Source: an uncultured Eubacteriales bacterium (GTDB taxonomy: Bacteria; Bacillota; Clostridia; Oscillospirales; CAG-272). From it: 64,000 nucleotides of DNA. The notes beneath the pieces were generated by a model that made no database searches, was not told the DNA's origin, and was given only the letters and a program-made list of their open reading frames with translations. The translations under genes were made by a program, and so were the position numbers. Shown piece by piece: positions 22,421 to 30,603 of this stretch. The DNA is taken from assembly GCA_934467415.1 (NCBI GenBank), contig CAKSLQ010000005.1, positions 1-64,000 on the forward strand. The letters run 5' to 3'. Position 1 is the stretch's first letter; every line of letters starts with the position of its first letter.

Positions 22421-23275
22421 ATGTTCCGATATGATTTTTCCCGCCTGCCGTTTGTCAGCATGACCGGCAAGGTGCGGGAGGGGCGCGGCTGGAGCCACAA
22501 CGGGCGTCGTATGGGCGTGAACATGCTGGTTATCATTCACCGCGGCAGCTGCCGGTTTACCATCGGCGGGCGGGACTATGACTTCGCACCCGGCGATGTC
22601 GCCCTTGTGCCGAAGGGGATGTTTTACCGCCCGCACACCGACGATTTCTGCGAGTACACCTTCTTCCATTTTGACGGCGAGCTTGTGCCGATGCCGCCGG
22701 ACGAGAAGATCGTGCCTTTTGACGCCGTGCCGGTCGGCAAGCCGTTTTACGGCCTGATCCGCTACGAGGAGCCGACGCTGGCGTTTGATTACCATATCGC
22801 GCTCGGCGCGGGGCGGCAGGACGCGGAGCTGCTGCTGCGCAAATGCGCCGACGTGCAGCGCCGCTATGCCGAAAAGATGACGGTCATTCTGTCGCTGCAC
22901 TTCTCGGAGCTGATGTTCCGCATCTCGCAGTGCTTCTGCGAGCAGTTCCGCGAGCGCACGCCCGTCCCCGCCGCGGTTGCGAAGATCGTGTCCTACATCG
23001 GCGACCATTATATGCAGAATATCACACTTGCGGATGTCTGCAAAGAGACCGAGCTCTCCAAGCAGTACTGCATGCGCGTGTTCCGCAAGCACATGCAGAC
23101 CACCATCGGCGACTATATCCTCGAGATGCGGATGCGCCACGCGGCCTACCTGCTGCGCAATACCTATATGAACGTCAATCAGGCGGCGGACTACCTCGGG
23201 TTTTCCAGCGCGAGCTACTTTTCGCGCGTGTTCAAGCAGTATTACGGCGTGTCCCCGTCGGCGTATTTTGACTGA
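22421..23275 (+). CDS. AraC family transcriptional regulator
   Basis: The 284-residue protein has an N-terminal cupin-like sensing domain (IIHRGSCRFTIGGRDYDFAPGD, then LVPKGMFYRPH) and a C-terminal pair of helix-turn-helix motifs: ITLADVCKETELSKQYCMRVFRKH and NVNQAADYLGFSSASYFSRVFKQYYGVSPSAYF. GGGAGGG sits seven bases before the chosen ATG; in-frame codons further upstream lie in the promoter region. It is transcribed away from the DUF6259 gene, so by context it likely senses a sugar and activates the divergent surface locus. A TATACT -10 box lies at 22395-22400. Confidence 0.93.
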   Translation: MFRYDFSRLPFVSMTGKVREGRGWSHNGRRMGVNMLVIIHRGSCRFTIGGRDYDFAPGDVALVPKGMFYRPHTDDFCEYTFFHFDGELVPMPPDEKIVPFDAVPVGKPFYGLIRYEEPTLAFDYHIALGAGRQDAELLLRKCADVQRRYAEKMTVILSLHFSELMFRISQCFCEQFRERTPVPAAVAKIVSYIGDHYMQNITLADVCKETELSKQYCMRVFRKHMQTTIGDYILEMRMRHAAYLLRNTYMNVNQAADYLGFSSASYFSRVFKQYYGVSPSAYFD

Positions 23276-23312
23276 AAACAGCCGCGCGACCTTTCGGTCG
23301 CGCGGCTGTTTT
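23275..23312 (+). terminator. Terminator of the AraC-family gene
   Basis: A 17-bp perfect stem (AAAACAGCCGCGCGACC and its complement) with a TTTC loop begins at the stop codon and ends in TTTT. Confidence 0.9.
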
Positions 23313-23383
23313 GGTTGGGGCACAAAAATCGCACAAATCGGTAGGCGCCTTCGACGACCCGCATTCGTGCGTAATCTATCTTC

Positions 23384-23496
23384 GCCTCCCTTGTGCAAAG
23401 GGAGGTGTCGGCGAAGCCGACGGAGGGATTGTTGCACGGTAAAGGAACAACCCCTCAGTCACCTGTCGGTGACAGCTCCCCTTGCACAGGGGAGCC
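23384..23496. repeat. Dispersed palindromic repeat, family B (copy 1)
   Basis: The element is bounded by GCCTCCCTTGTGCAAAGGGA and its imperfect inverted counterpart CCCCTTGCACAGGGGAGCC, with inner hairpins GTCGGC/GCCGAC and GTCACC/GGTGAC. A second copy with the same ends and a variable core is at 41052-41162. Non-coding. Confidence 0.9.
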
Positions 23497-23515
23497 AAAA
23501 TGACGCACAAACTTT

Positions 23516-23584
23516 GTAGGGGCGACTGCTGAATCGCCCGCTCCCACCATAGTAAAAAACGGGCGATTCTTGAATCGCCCCTAC
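23516..23584. repeat. Dispersed palindromic repeat, family C
   Basis: GTAGGGGCGACT...GAATCGCCCG and CGGGCGATTC...GAATCGCCCCTAC form a long, near-perfect inverted repeat of about 25 bases per arm around a short AT loop. It lies directly after the family B element. The rest of the 466-base gap from 23276 to 23741 holds only the AraC-gene terminator, these two elements and the ddh leader. Confidence 0.8.
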
Positions 23585-23690
23585 GGAATGGTGGGAACTG
23601 CGCACACATACCGTCCGCGCTGCTGTCTTCCGTCACCCGCTGCTTTTTGAAATTTGTCACGGAAAACGCCTGAAACGGTCGTTTTGCCGC

Positions 23691-23733
23691 GCTCTTTTGC
23701 ATAGAATGGAGCATCATTTCCATGCAAAGGAGC
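23691..23733 (+). promoter_or_regulatory. Leader hairpin occluding the ddh ribosome binding site
   Basis: GCTCTTTTGCAT pairs with ATGCAAAGGAGC (one G-U pair) and the stem continues with GAA/TTC after a mismatch. The 3' arm contains the AAAGGAG ribosome binding site of ddh, whose ATG starts at 23742. The fold would hide the site. Confidence 0.6.
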
Positions 23734-23741
23734 GCTTTTTT

Positions 23742-24710
23742 ATGATGCGAATCGGTATTTTCGGCTACGGCAACCTCGGGCGGGGCGCTGCGGCCGCCGC
23801 GATGGCGGCGGCGGACATGAAGCTCTGCGGGATCTTTACGCGGCGCGACCCCGCCGCGCTCGGCGGTGTGCCTGCGGGCATACCCGTGTATGCTGCGGAC
23901 AGCGCCGCGGCGCATAAGGGAGAGTTTGATGTGCTCCTCCTCTGCGGCGGCAGCGCGGATGATTTGCCGCGGCAGACGCCGCTGCTCGCCCGCGACTTTT
24001 CCGTGGTGGACAGCTTTGATACGCACGCAAAAATCCCGGCGCACTTTGCCGCCGTGGATGCCGCCGCCCGCGCGGGCGGGCATGTCGCGCTGATCTCGGC
24101 GGGGTGGGATCCCGGCCTCTTTTCGCTTGCGCGGCTGTACGGCGCAGCGGCGCTGCCCGAGGGGAGGACGTATACATTCTGGGGCGCGGGGGTCAGCGAG
24201 GGGCATTCGGACGCTGCGCGGCGCGTGCCCGGCGTCGCGGACGCGCGGGCGTACACGCTGCCCGTCGTCGATGCGCTCTCCGCCGTGCGCAAAGGGGAGA
24301 CACCGCCGCTCCCGCCGCGTGCGATGCATCGCCGCGTCTGCTACGTCGTGCCGATGCCGGACGCCGACACCGCCGCGATCGCGCACGCGATCTGCACGAT
24401 GCCCGCCTATTTCGCCGACTACGACACCGAGGTGCATTTTATCACGGCGGAAGAAATGGCGCGCGACCACGCCGCCCTGCCGCACGGCGGCTGCGTGCTC
24501 CGAAACGGGGATGCAGGGGGGATGTGCGGCATGGAGTTTTCGCTGCGCCTTGCCTCCAACCCCGCCTTCACCGGCGGCGTGCTGGTCGCCTGCGCACGCG
24601 CCGTCTGCCGCGCCGCCGCGCGCGGCGAGGTCGGCTGCCGCACGCTCTTCGACATCCCGCCCGCCGACCTTTTGCCCGACCCCGCCCGCGCCCGCGAAAC
24701 GCTGCTGTAA
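23742..24710 (+). CDS. ddh: meso-Diaminopimelate dehydrogenase
   Basis: This 322-residue NADP-dependent enzyme (EC 1.4.1.16) converts tetrahydrodipicolinate, ammonia and NADPH directly to meso-diaminopimelate, bypassing acylated intermediates. It has the N-terminal Rossmann motif IGIFGYGNLGRGAAAA, the NADP-site arginine pair in FTRRDP, LLLCGGSADDLP, VVDSFDTHAKIP, and the substrate-site run ISAGWDPGLFSL, WGAGVSEGHSDAARRVPGV. Length fits the family (about 320-330). The ATG is preceded by AAAGGAG. The gene supplies both peptidoglycan and lysine synthesis. Its ribosome binding site lies in a hairpin. Confidence 0.96.
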   Translation: MMRIGIFGYGNLGRGAAAAAMAAADMKLCGIFTRRDPAALGGVPAGIPVYAADSAAAHKGEFDVLLLCGGSADDLPRQTPLLARDFSVVDSFDTHAKIPAHFAAVDAAARAGGHVALISAGWDPGLFSLARLYGAAALPEGRTYTFWGAGVSEGHSDAARRVPGVADARAYTLPVVDALSAVRKGETPPLPPRAMHRRVCYVVPMPDADTAAIAHAICTMPAYFADYDTEVHFITAEEMARDHAALPHGGCVLRNGDAGGMCGMEFSLRLASNPAFTGGVLVACARAVCRAAARGEVGCRTLFDIPPADLLPDPARARETLL

Positions 24711-24723
24711 AACGCAAAACAGA

Positions 24724-24752
24724 TTGACAAATACAGGTATCTGCCATATAAT
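24724..24752 (+). promoter_or_regulatory. Perfect sigma-A promoter with long leader (distal metF promoter)
   Basis: TTGACA and TATAAT, both perfect, are 17 bases apart. The transcript would start near 24760, about 190 bases ahead of metF. The leader includes a GCCGCATGCC / GGCATGGC-like hairpin but no SAM or cobalamin riboswitch core that I can recognise. Confidence 0.85.
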
Positions 24753-24885
24753 CGGGCAGAAACGCAAGTATGCAGATGCGTCGGCGGATACGATGATGAA
24801 ACAGCAGATTCTCGCCGCATGCCTTGCGGCATGGCCCGCCGCCCGCCGAAATGCGCGGCGCGCGGCAAAACACGCGCAAAAGCGC

Positions 24886-24914
24886 TTGATTTGCGCGGCG
24901 GGGCGCGCTATAAT
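24886..24914 (+). promoter_or_regulatory. Proximal metF promoter
   Basis: TTGATT and TATAAT are 17 bases apart, about 32 bases before the metF start. Confidence 0.75.
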
Positions 24915-24946
24915 ACAGGCAAGAACACATGCGGGGGAACACGTCT

Positions 24947-25825
24947 ATGAAAATCACAGCGCTGCTTGCCGAAAACAAACCGATTCTGTCCTTCGAGGTC
25001 TTCCCGCCGAAGACCGAATCCGGCTTTGACAGTGTGCGCACGGCGACCGAGGAGATCGCCGCGCTGCGCCCCGCCTTCATGAGCGTCACCTACGGCGCGG
25101 GCGGCGGCACGAGCGCCTATACGCTGGACATCGCCGAGAACATCCGGGCACACTACGGCGTGCCGACGCTGGCGCATCTCACCTGCGTGTCCTCGACGCA
25201 CGAGACCGTGCGCGAGCGGATTGCGGCAATCCGCGCCCGCGGCATCGAAAACGTCATGGCGCTGCGCGGCGACGTGCCGCCCGAGCTGCGGGACGCCGAT
25301 CGGAGCGGCTGGGACTACCACTATGCCGCCGAGCTTGTCCGCGAGCTGCGTGAAGCCGCGCCCGACCTCTGCATCGGCGGCGCGTGCTACCCGGAGGTGC
25401 ATCCCGAGAGCCGCAGTCAGGCGGAGGACATCCGCCGCCTGAAGGAAAAGGTGGACGAGGGCTGCGATTTTCTCACGACGCAGATGTTCTTCGACAACAA
25501 TCTGCTCTACAGCTTCCTCTACAAGATCCGCGAGGCGGGCATCACCGTGCCGGTCATCGCGGGCATCATGCCGATCACCAACCGCAGTTACCTCACCCGC
25601 GCCATCGAGCTGTCCGGCTCGTTCATGCCGCGGCGGTTTGTGAGCCTGGTGGACAGGTTCGGCGACGATCCCGCCGCCATGAAGCAGGCGGGCATCGCCT
25701 ATGCGACCGACCAGATCATCGACCTCTACGCCAACGGCATCACCTGCGTCCACGTCTATTCGATGAACAAGCCGGACATTGCCGCCGAAATCCTCGGCAA
25801 CCTGTCTGCCATCCTCGGCCGATGA
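24947..25825 (+). CDS. metF: 5,10-Methylenetetrahydrofolate reductase
   Basis: The 292-residue flavoprotein reduces methylene-THF to methyl-THF for methionine synthesis. It shows the family signatures LSFEVFPPKTESGFDS at the start, FMSVTYGAGGGTSAYT, HLTCVSSTHETV, NVMALRGDVPPE, the FLTTQMFFDNNLLYSFL segment and IAGIMPITN. The ATG follows GGGGGAAC; an upstream ATG six codons earlier has no site. It overlaps the next gene by ATGA, starting a tightly coupled three-gene methionine operon. Confidence 0.96.
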   Translation: MKITALLAENKPILSFEVFPPKTESGFDSVRTATEEIAALRPAFMSVTYGAGGGTSAYTLDIAENIRAHYGVPTLAHLTCVSSTHETVRERIAAIRARGIENVMALRGDVPPELRDADRSGWDYHYAAELVRELREAAPDLCIGGACYPEVHPESRSQAEDIRRLKEKVDEGCDFLTTQMFFDNNLLYSFLYKIREAGITVPVIAGIMPITNRSYLTRAIELSGSFMPRRFVSLVDRFGDDPAAMKQAGIAYATDQIIDLYANGITCVHVYSMNKPDIAAEILGNLSAILGR

Positions 25826-26448
25826 CCCCCGCGGTGCTGACTGCGGCCTTCCCGCCGCCTCCGTTTTCGCGGCGGGAGGCGCTGCGCTACGCCGGCTGCG
25901 GCGCGGACGCGGGCGCCGAGATCGAGGCGCTGCTCGACGCCGCCGTGCGAGAGGTGTGGGACAGGCTCACCTATCGCGTCTGCTATGCGCGCCTGCCTGT
26001 CACGGTGCGCGGCGACGTGTGCGACTTCGGCGCCTTTGCGTGTACCTCGGCCGGGCTTGCGAAAAATCTTTCCGGCTGCGGCGCGGTGATTCTCTTTGCA
26101 GCCACGGTGGGGGCGGGCATCGACCGCCTGCTCACCAAGTATGCGCGGCTTTCGCCCGCGCGGGCGCTGCTTTTGCAGGGCATCGGTGCCGAGCGCATCG
26201 AGGCACTGTGCGACGCGTTCTGCGCCGCGCAAGCTGCGGCGGCGGGGCGCGCGCTGCGCCCGCGGTTCAGTCCCGGCTACGGCGACCTTGCGCTCGACGT
26301 GCAGAAAGACATTTTCGCCCTGCTCGACTGCGAGCGGCAGCTCGGGCTGACCCTCGGCGACAGCCTTTTGATGTCGCCCGGCAAATCGGTGACGGCGTTT
26401 GCGGGCATTCCGCGCGCCGCCGACCCGCAAAACGGAGAAACACGATGA
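25822..26448 (+). CDS. Stand-alone cobalamin-dependent methionine synthase activation-domain protein
   Basis: This 208-residue protein corresponds to the C-terminal AdoMet-binding reactivation domain of MetH, here a separate gene. Visible are LRYAGCGADAGAEIEALLDAA, an AAACTLG-like stretch VILFAATVGAGIDRLL, the GAERIEALCDAFCAA helix, and RFSPGYGDLALDVQKDIFALLDCERQLGLTLGDSLLMSPGKSVTA in which the RxxxGY motif is expected to bind AdoMet. It overlaps metF and metH by four bases each. Its role would be reductive remethylation of oxidised cobalamin on the downstream enzyme, with an unidentified electron donor. Confidence 0.93.
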   Translation: MTPAVLTAAFPPPPFSRREALRYAGCGADAGAEIEALLDAAVREVWDRLTYRVCYARLPVTVRGDVCDFGAFACTSAGLAKNLSGCGAVILFAATVGAGIDRLLTKYARLSPARALLLQGIGAERIEALCDAFCAAQAAAAGRALRPRFSPGYGDLALDVQKDIFALLDCERQLGLTLGDSLLMSPGKSVTAFAGIPRAADPQNGETR

Positions 26449-28865
26449 CATTCACGGAATATCTGAAGAGCCATATCGTCCTGCTGGACGGCGGCATGGG
26501 TACGCTCCTGCAGGCGCGCGGGCTTGCGCCCGGCGAGTACCCGGAGCGGTGGAATCTCTCGCACCCGGACGCGGTGACCGCGATTCACAAGGCCTATTTT
26601 GACGCGGGCAGCAACGTCGTCTGCGCCAACACGTTCGGCGCAAACCCGCTGAAATTCGACCCGGACGAGCTGGAGGCGATCATCGCCGCCGCAATCGCGA
26701 ACGCCGGGGCGGCGCGCGCGGCGTCGTCGGCGACGGGCGAGAAGTTCGTCGCGCTCGACATCGGGCCGACGGGACGACTGCTGCGCCCGCTCGGCCCGCT
26801 CGACTTTGAGGACGCGGTCGCCGCCTTTGCCGGGACGGTGCGCCTCGGCGCAAAGTACGGCGCGGATCTCGTCTTCATCGAGACGATGAACGACAGCTAC
26901 GAGACCAAGGCGGCGGTGCTGGCCGCCCGCGAGAACTGCGATCTCCCCGTCATCGTCTCCAACGCCTACGGCGCGGACGGCAAGCTGATGACCGGGGCGA
27001 CGCCGTCCGCGATGGTCGCCCTGCTCGAGGGGATGGGCGTCACGGCGCTCGGCGCCAACTGCTCGCTCGGCCCCGCCGAGCTGCGCGGCGTCATCGACGA
27101 GCTGCTGGCCTGCGCCTCCGTCCCGGTGCTGTTCAAGCCGAATGCGGGTCTGCCGCAGGCGGTGGACGGCAGGACGGTCTACAACGTCACGCCGGCGGCC
27201 TTCGCCGCCGAGGTGGCGGACGCGGTGCGCCGCGGCGTGCGCGCCGCGGGCGGCTGCTGCGGCACGACGCCCGACTACATCCGCGCATTGGCGGCCGCGG
27301 CGGCGGGCGCCGCGCCCTTGCCGATTGAGCCGAAGCGGCTGAGCGTCGCCTCCTCCTACACGCACGCCGTGCGGTTCGGCGACGACCCCGTGCTGATCGG
27401 CGAGCGCATCAACCCCACGGGCAAAAAGCGCGTCAAGGAGGCGCTGCGCGAGGGGAATCTCGATTTCATCCTCTCCGAGGGCGTCACGCAGGCGGAGAAG
27501 GGCGCGCACATCCTCGATGTCAATGCGGGCCTGCCCGACATCGACGAGTGCGCCGTGCTGCCGCGCGTGGTCTGTGAGCTGCAGGCGGTGACCGACCTGC
27601 CGCTTCAGATCGACACGGCGAACCCCCGCGCGATGGAGGCGGCGCTCCGTCGCTATAACGGCAAAGCCGTCATCAATTCGGTAAACGGCAAACGCGAGAG
27701 CATGGAGGCGGTTTTTCCGCTGGTGAAGAAGTACGGCGGCATTGTCGTGGCGCTCACGCTGGACGAGGACGGCATTCCCGCGACGGCGGAGGGGCGCTTT
27801 GCGATCGCGAAGAAGATCCTCGCCGAGGCGGAGCGCTATGGCATCGACAAAAAAGACCTGCTCTTTGACACCCTCGCCATGACGGTCAGCGCGGACGATC
27901 ACGCGGCGCTGACCACGCTGGCGGCGCTCCGCCGCATCCGGGAGGAGCTCGGCTGCCGCACCTCGCTCGGCGTGTCGAACGTCTCCTTCGGCCTGCCTGC
28001 GCGCGACACCGTGAACAGCGTGTTCTTTGCGCTCGCGCTCGAAAACGGGCTGTCCGCCGCAATCATGAACCCCTATTCCGACGAAATGATGCGGGTCTAC
28101 CACACCTACCGCGCTCTCAAGGGGCTGGACGCAAACTGCCTCGGCTATATCGGCGCCGCCGCACATTTTGCCGCCGCAGTGCCCGCGGCACAGGCCGCAC
28201 CTGCGGCAGAGGCGGGCGCGGAGACGGACGGCGCGGCGCTCTCCCCGCTGCAATACGCCATCGTCAAGGGTATGCGGGAGCGCGCGGGCGAGATCACGCG
28301 CGCAGGCCTTGCCGCGACGCCGCCGCTCACGCTGGTGAACGACGAGATCATCCCGGCACTCAACCGCGTGGGCGAGGGCTTTGAGAAGAAGACCGTCTAT
28401 CTGCCGCAGCTGCTGATGAGCGCCGAGGCGGCGAAATCCGCCTTCGAGGTCATCAAGGCGGCGATGCCGGAGGGCGGGCGCGGCGGCCGTGCGACCGTGG
28501 TGATCGCCACCGTGGAGGGCGACATCCACGACATCGGTAAGAACATCGTCAAATTGCTGCTCGAGAACTACGGCTTTGCGGTCGTGGATCTCGGGCGCGA
28601 CGTGCCGCCCGCGAAGGTTGCGGATGCGGTGGTCGAGCGGCATGCGCCGCTCGTCGGACTGAGTGCGCTGATGACGACCACCGTCCCCGCTATGGAGGAG
28701 ACCATCCGTCTGCTCCGTGCGCGCGCGCCGTGGTGCCGCGTGATGGTCGGCGGCGCGGTCCTCACCAAGGCGTATGCCGAGCGTATCGGCGCGGACTATT
28801 ACGCCAAGGACGCGATGGAGAGCGTCCGCTATGCCGAGACGGTGACCGCCCCGGCGGCAGAGTAA
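26445..28865 (+). CDS. metH: Cobalamin-dependent methionine synthase lacking the activation domain
   Basis: The 806-residue enzyme methylates homocysteine with methyl-THF. Domains in order: homocysteine-binding barrel (1 to about 290; LLDGGMGTLLQARG and the zinc cysteines in GANCS and GGCCGTTP), pterin-binding barrel (about 305-570; IGERINPTGKK, DVNAGLPD, NSVNGK), helical cap (about 600-680) and B12 domain (about 685-806) with the cobalt-ligating histidine in EGDIHDIGKNIV. It stops before the AdoMet domain, which the preceding gene provides. ATGA overlap with that gene; a strong terminator follows. Confidence 0.96.
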   Translation: MTFTEYLKSHIVLLDGGMGTLLQARGLAPGEYPERWNLSHPDAVTAIHKAYFDAGSNVVCANTFGANPLKFDPDELEAIIAAAIANAGAARAASSATGEKFVALDIGPTGRLLRPLGPLDFEDAVAAFAGTVRLGAKYGADLVFIETMNDSYETKAAVLAARENCDLPVIVSNAYGADGKLMTGATPSAMVALLEGMGVTALGANCSLGPAELRGVIDELLACASVPVLFKPNAGLPQAVDGRTVYNVTPAAFAAEVADAVRRGVRAAGGCCGTTPDYIRALAAAAAGAAPLPIEPKRLSVASSYTHAVRFGDDPVLIGERINPTGKKRVKEALREGNLDFILSEGVTQAEKGAHILDVNAGLPDIDECAVLPRVVCELQAVTDLPLQIDTANPRAMEAALRRYNGKAVINSVNGKRESMEAVFPLVKKYGGIVVALTLDEDGIPATAEGRFAIAKKILAEAERYGIDKKDLLFDTLAMTVSADDHAALTTLAALRRIREELGCRTSLGVSNVSFGLPARDTVNSVFFALALENGLSAAIMNPYSDEMMRVYHTYRALKGLDANCLGYIGAAAHFAAAVPAAQAAPAAEAGAETDGAALSPLQYAIVKGMRERAGEITRAGLAATPPLTLVNDEIIPALNRVGEGFEKKTVYLPQLLMSAEAAKSAFEVIKAAMPEGGRGGRATVVIATVEGDIHDIGKNIVKLLLENYGFAVVDLGRDVPPAKVADAVVERHAPLVGLSALMTTTVPAMEETIRLLRARAPWCRVMVGGAVLTKAYAERIGADYYAKDAMESVRYAETVTAPAAE

Positions 28866-28872
28866 AAGAAAG

Positions 28873-28905
28873 TCCCCGAAACGTCGGTGCGTTTCGGGGA
28901 TTTTT
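28873..28905. terminator. Terminator after metH, shared with the convergent small gene
   Basis: TCCCCGAAAC and GTTTCGGGGA form a 10-bp stem with a GC-rich eight-base loop, followed by TTTTT on the plus strand and preceded by an A-rich stretch useful to the minus-strand gene. Confidence 0.85.
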
Positions 28906-28908
28906 GCT

Positions 28909-29151
28909 TCAGAAGCACTTGCGGATGAGCTTGATAAGCGCCCAGGCGGCGGTGATGAAGCCGAGGGCGGCGAGGAAGGCGACGACCTCACGCGGGATCT
29001 CACCCTTCAGGTTCAGCGAGAGCCATGGATGCGCGGGGTCTCTCCTGTTCTTCAGCGAGACCGTGAAATCAAAGCGGCGGGAAAGCGCCGCGCGCGCTTT
29101 TTTGCGAAAGCGCTTTGCCTTGAGCCTTGCCAGCGTGATCTTTCTGTTCAT
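28909..29151 (-). CDS. Small basic single-pass membrane protein, unknown function
   Basis: I do not recognise a family. The 80-residue product is very basic over its first 30 residues (KAKRFRKKARAALSRR), then FDFTVSLKNRRDPAHPWLSL, and ends in one hydrophobic helix of about 20 residues (VVAFLAALGFITAAWALIKL). AAGGAGG lies six bases before the ATG and a promoter is visible upstream, so it is probably real. It converges on metH and shares its terminator. Confidence 0.7.
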   Translation of the reverse strand: MNRKITLARLKAKRFRKKARAALSRRFDFTVSLKNRRDPAHPWLSLNLKGEIPREVVAFLAALGFITAAWALIKLIRKCF

Positions 29152-29199
29152 ACGAGGCCTCCTTCTGCCGGACGGGCATGGATTTGTTTTCGTACTTAT

Positions 29200-29228
29200 A
29201 GTATACGCGCTTTTGCGGACTTTTTCAA
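29200..29228 (-). promoter_or_regulatory. Promoter of the small membrane protein gene
   Basis: On the minus strand TTGAAA and TATACT are 17 bases apart. Confidence 0.7.
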
Positions 29229-29332
29229 GACAAAACCGAAAAAGGGCTTTTTTTTTCGCGTGCGTTCATGTATAATGAGAGAGCATTATATAATATACGG
29301 AAAGAAAATGCATGAAAAAGTGAGGACGACCC

Positions 29333-30595
29333 ATGCGTCTCGTTTCGCTGACTTTCCTTGCACTCTGCCTGCCTGCGGCGGCAGCCGTATATCGGATGCT
29401 CCCCCAGCGGGCGCGCACCGGCGCGCTCCTTATCCTCGACTTTGCGTTTTACGGTCTCGCGGCGGGGAAGGCCGCATGGCTTTTGCCGCTGCTTGCCGCC
29501 GTCACGGCGCTTGCGGCAAACAGGCGCCCTGCGCGCGGCCTTTTTGCGGCGGGGCTTATCGTGCTGTTTTTCGTCTGCCGCGCCGTCGGCGCCCCGCCGA
29601 TGGGGCTTGCGTTCTTTGTTCTCCGCGCCGTCGGCTTTCTGCTGGATGTGCGGGAGAAGCAGCCTGCCGCGGCGGTCGTCTCGTACCTGCTCTTTTTCCC
29701 CACGGTGACGATGGGGCCGCTCTTTGATTTTGACACCTATCGCGCGGGGCTTGCCGCGCCGTTTGACGCAGGGCGCTGCGCGGATGCGGTCTGCCGCCTT
29801 GCGCGGGGACTGGTGCGCAAATTTGTCTTCGCCGACCCGCTGCTCACGGCCTTTCGCGATTTTGCGATGCACGGCACGACGCTCGGCGCGGCGGCGACGC
29901 TCGTCACCTTTTCGCTCTATCTGTATTTCGACTTTGCGGGCTACTCCGATATTGCCGTAGGCGTCGGCGGCATCTTCGGCTTTGATCTGCCCCAGAATTT
30001 CGACTACCCCTATCTGAGCCGCTCGGTCGGCGAATTTTTCCGCCGCTGGCACGCGACGCTCGGCCGCTGGTTCTTCCGCCATGTCTACCTGCCGCTCGGC
30101 GGCAGTCGGCGGGGCCGGGCGCGCACGCTCCTTGCGCTTGCCGCCGTCTGGCTCTGCACCGCGCTGTGGCACGGCGCGACCGCCTGCTACCTCCTCTGGG
30201 GAGCGTATTTCTTCTTGCTGCTTGCGGCCGAAAAGCTCTGCTTTGCAAAAGGTTTTCGCATCGGCACGCTGCCGACGCTTGCGCTCGTCCTGCCCGGCTG
30301 GGTGTTCTTCTTTTCGGACAGCCCCGGCACGGCGCTCGGGTTCTTCGGGCGGCTTTTCTGCCTCGGCGGCACGCTGCTCTACAGCCGCGCCGATTTCTAC
30401 GACGTGCTGCGCTATGCGCCGTTCCTGCTCCTGTCCGCCATCGCTGCAACGCCGCTTCTTCGTGACGCGATGCGCGCGCTCTGCCGCCGCCTCGGGGATC
30501 TTCCGAAGCAGGCGGCGGCGCTCTGCGGCTTTGCGCTGGCGCTGGCCTACGCGGCGGCGGGCGGCTACACGCCGTTCCTCTACGCGTCCTATTGA
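29333..30595 (+). CDS. MBOAT family O-acyltransferase (AlgI/PatA-like)
   Basis: This 420-residue polytopic protein belongs to the membrane-bound O-acyltransferases that move acetyl groups across the membrane to a cell-surface polymer. It has the family hallmarks FFPTVTMGPLFDFDTY, YFDFAGYSDIAVGVGGIFGF, FFRRWHATLGRWFFRHVYLPLGG and the catalytic histidine in ALWHGATACYLLWG near residue 280. A TATAAT lies at 29271-29276. It runs directly into a DHHW-family gene, the normal AlgI-AlgJ/X type pairing. The acetylated polymer is not identifiable from the window. Confidence 0.92.
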   Translation: MRLVSLTFLALCLPAAAAVYRMLPQRARTGALLILDFAFYGLAAGKAAWLLPLLAAVTALAANRRPARGLFAAGLIVLFFVCRAVGAPPMGLAFFVLRAVGFLLDVREKQPAAAVVSYLLFFPTVTMGPLFDFDTYRAGLAAPFDAGRCADAVCRLARGLVRKFVFADPLLTAFRDFAMHGTTLGAAATLVTFSLYLYFDFAGYSDIAVGVGGIFGFDLPQNFDYPYLSRSVGEFFRRWHATLGRWFFRHVYLPLGGSRRGRARTLLALAAVWLCTALWHGATACYLLWGAYFFLLLAAEKLCFAKGFRIGTLPTLALVLPGWVFFFSDSPGTALGFFGRLFCLGGTLLYSRADFYDVLRYAPFLLLSAIAATPLLRDAMRALCRRLGDLPKQAAALCGFALALAYAAAGGYTPFLYASY

Positions 30596-30603
30596 GGTGC
30601 GGC

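Noticed and set aside
24755..24946. Possible SAM or cobalamin riboswitch before metF
   Set aside because: The conserved core sequences of the S-box and B12 box are not present; only a generic hairpin is seen.
24793..25029. A 78-codon frame in the metF leader
   Set aside because: It overlaps the metF start out of frame, is Arg/Ala-rich and lacks a ribosome binding site.
26277..29003. A 908-codon antisense frame opposite metH
   Set aside because: The sense strand has a complete, motif-rich MetH; the antisense frame is an Arg/His/Asp-rich artefact.
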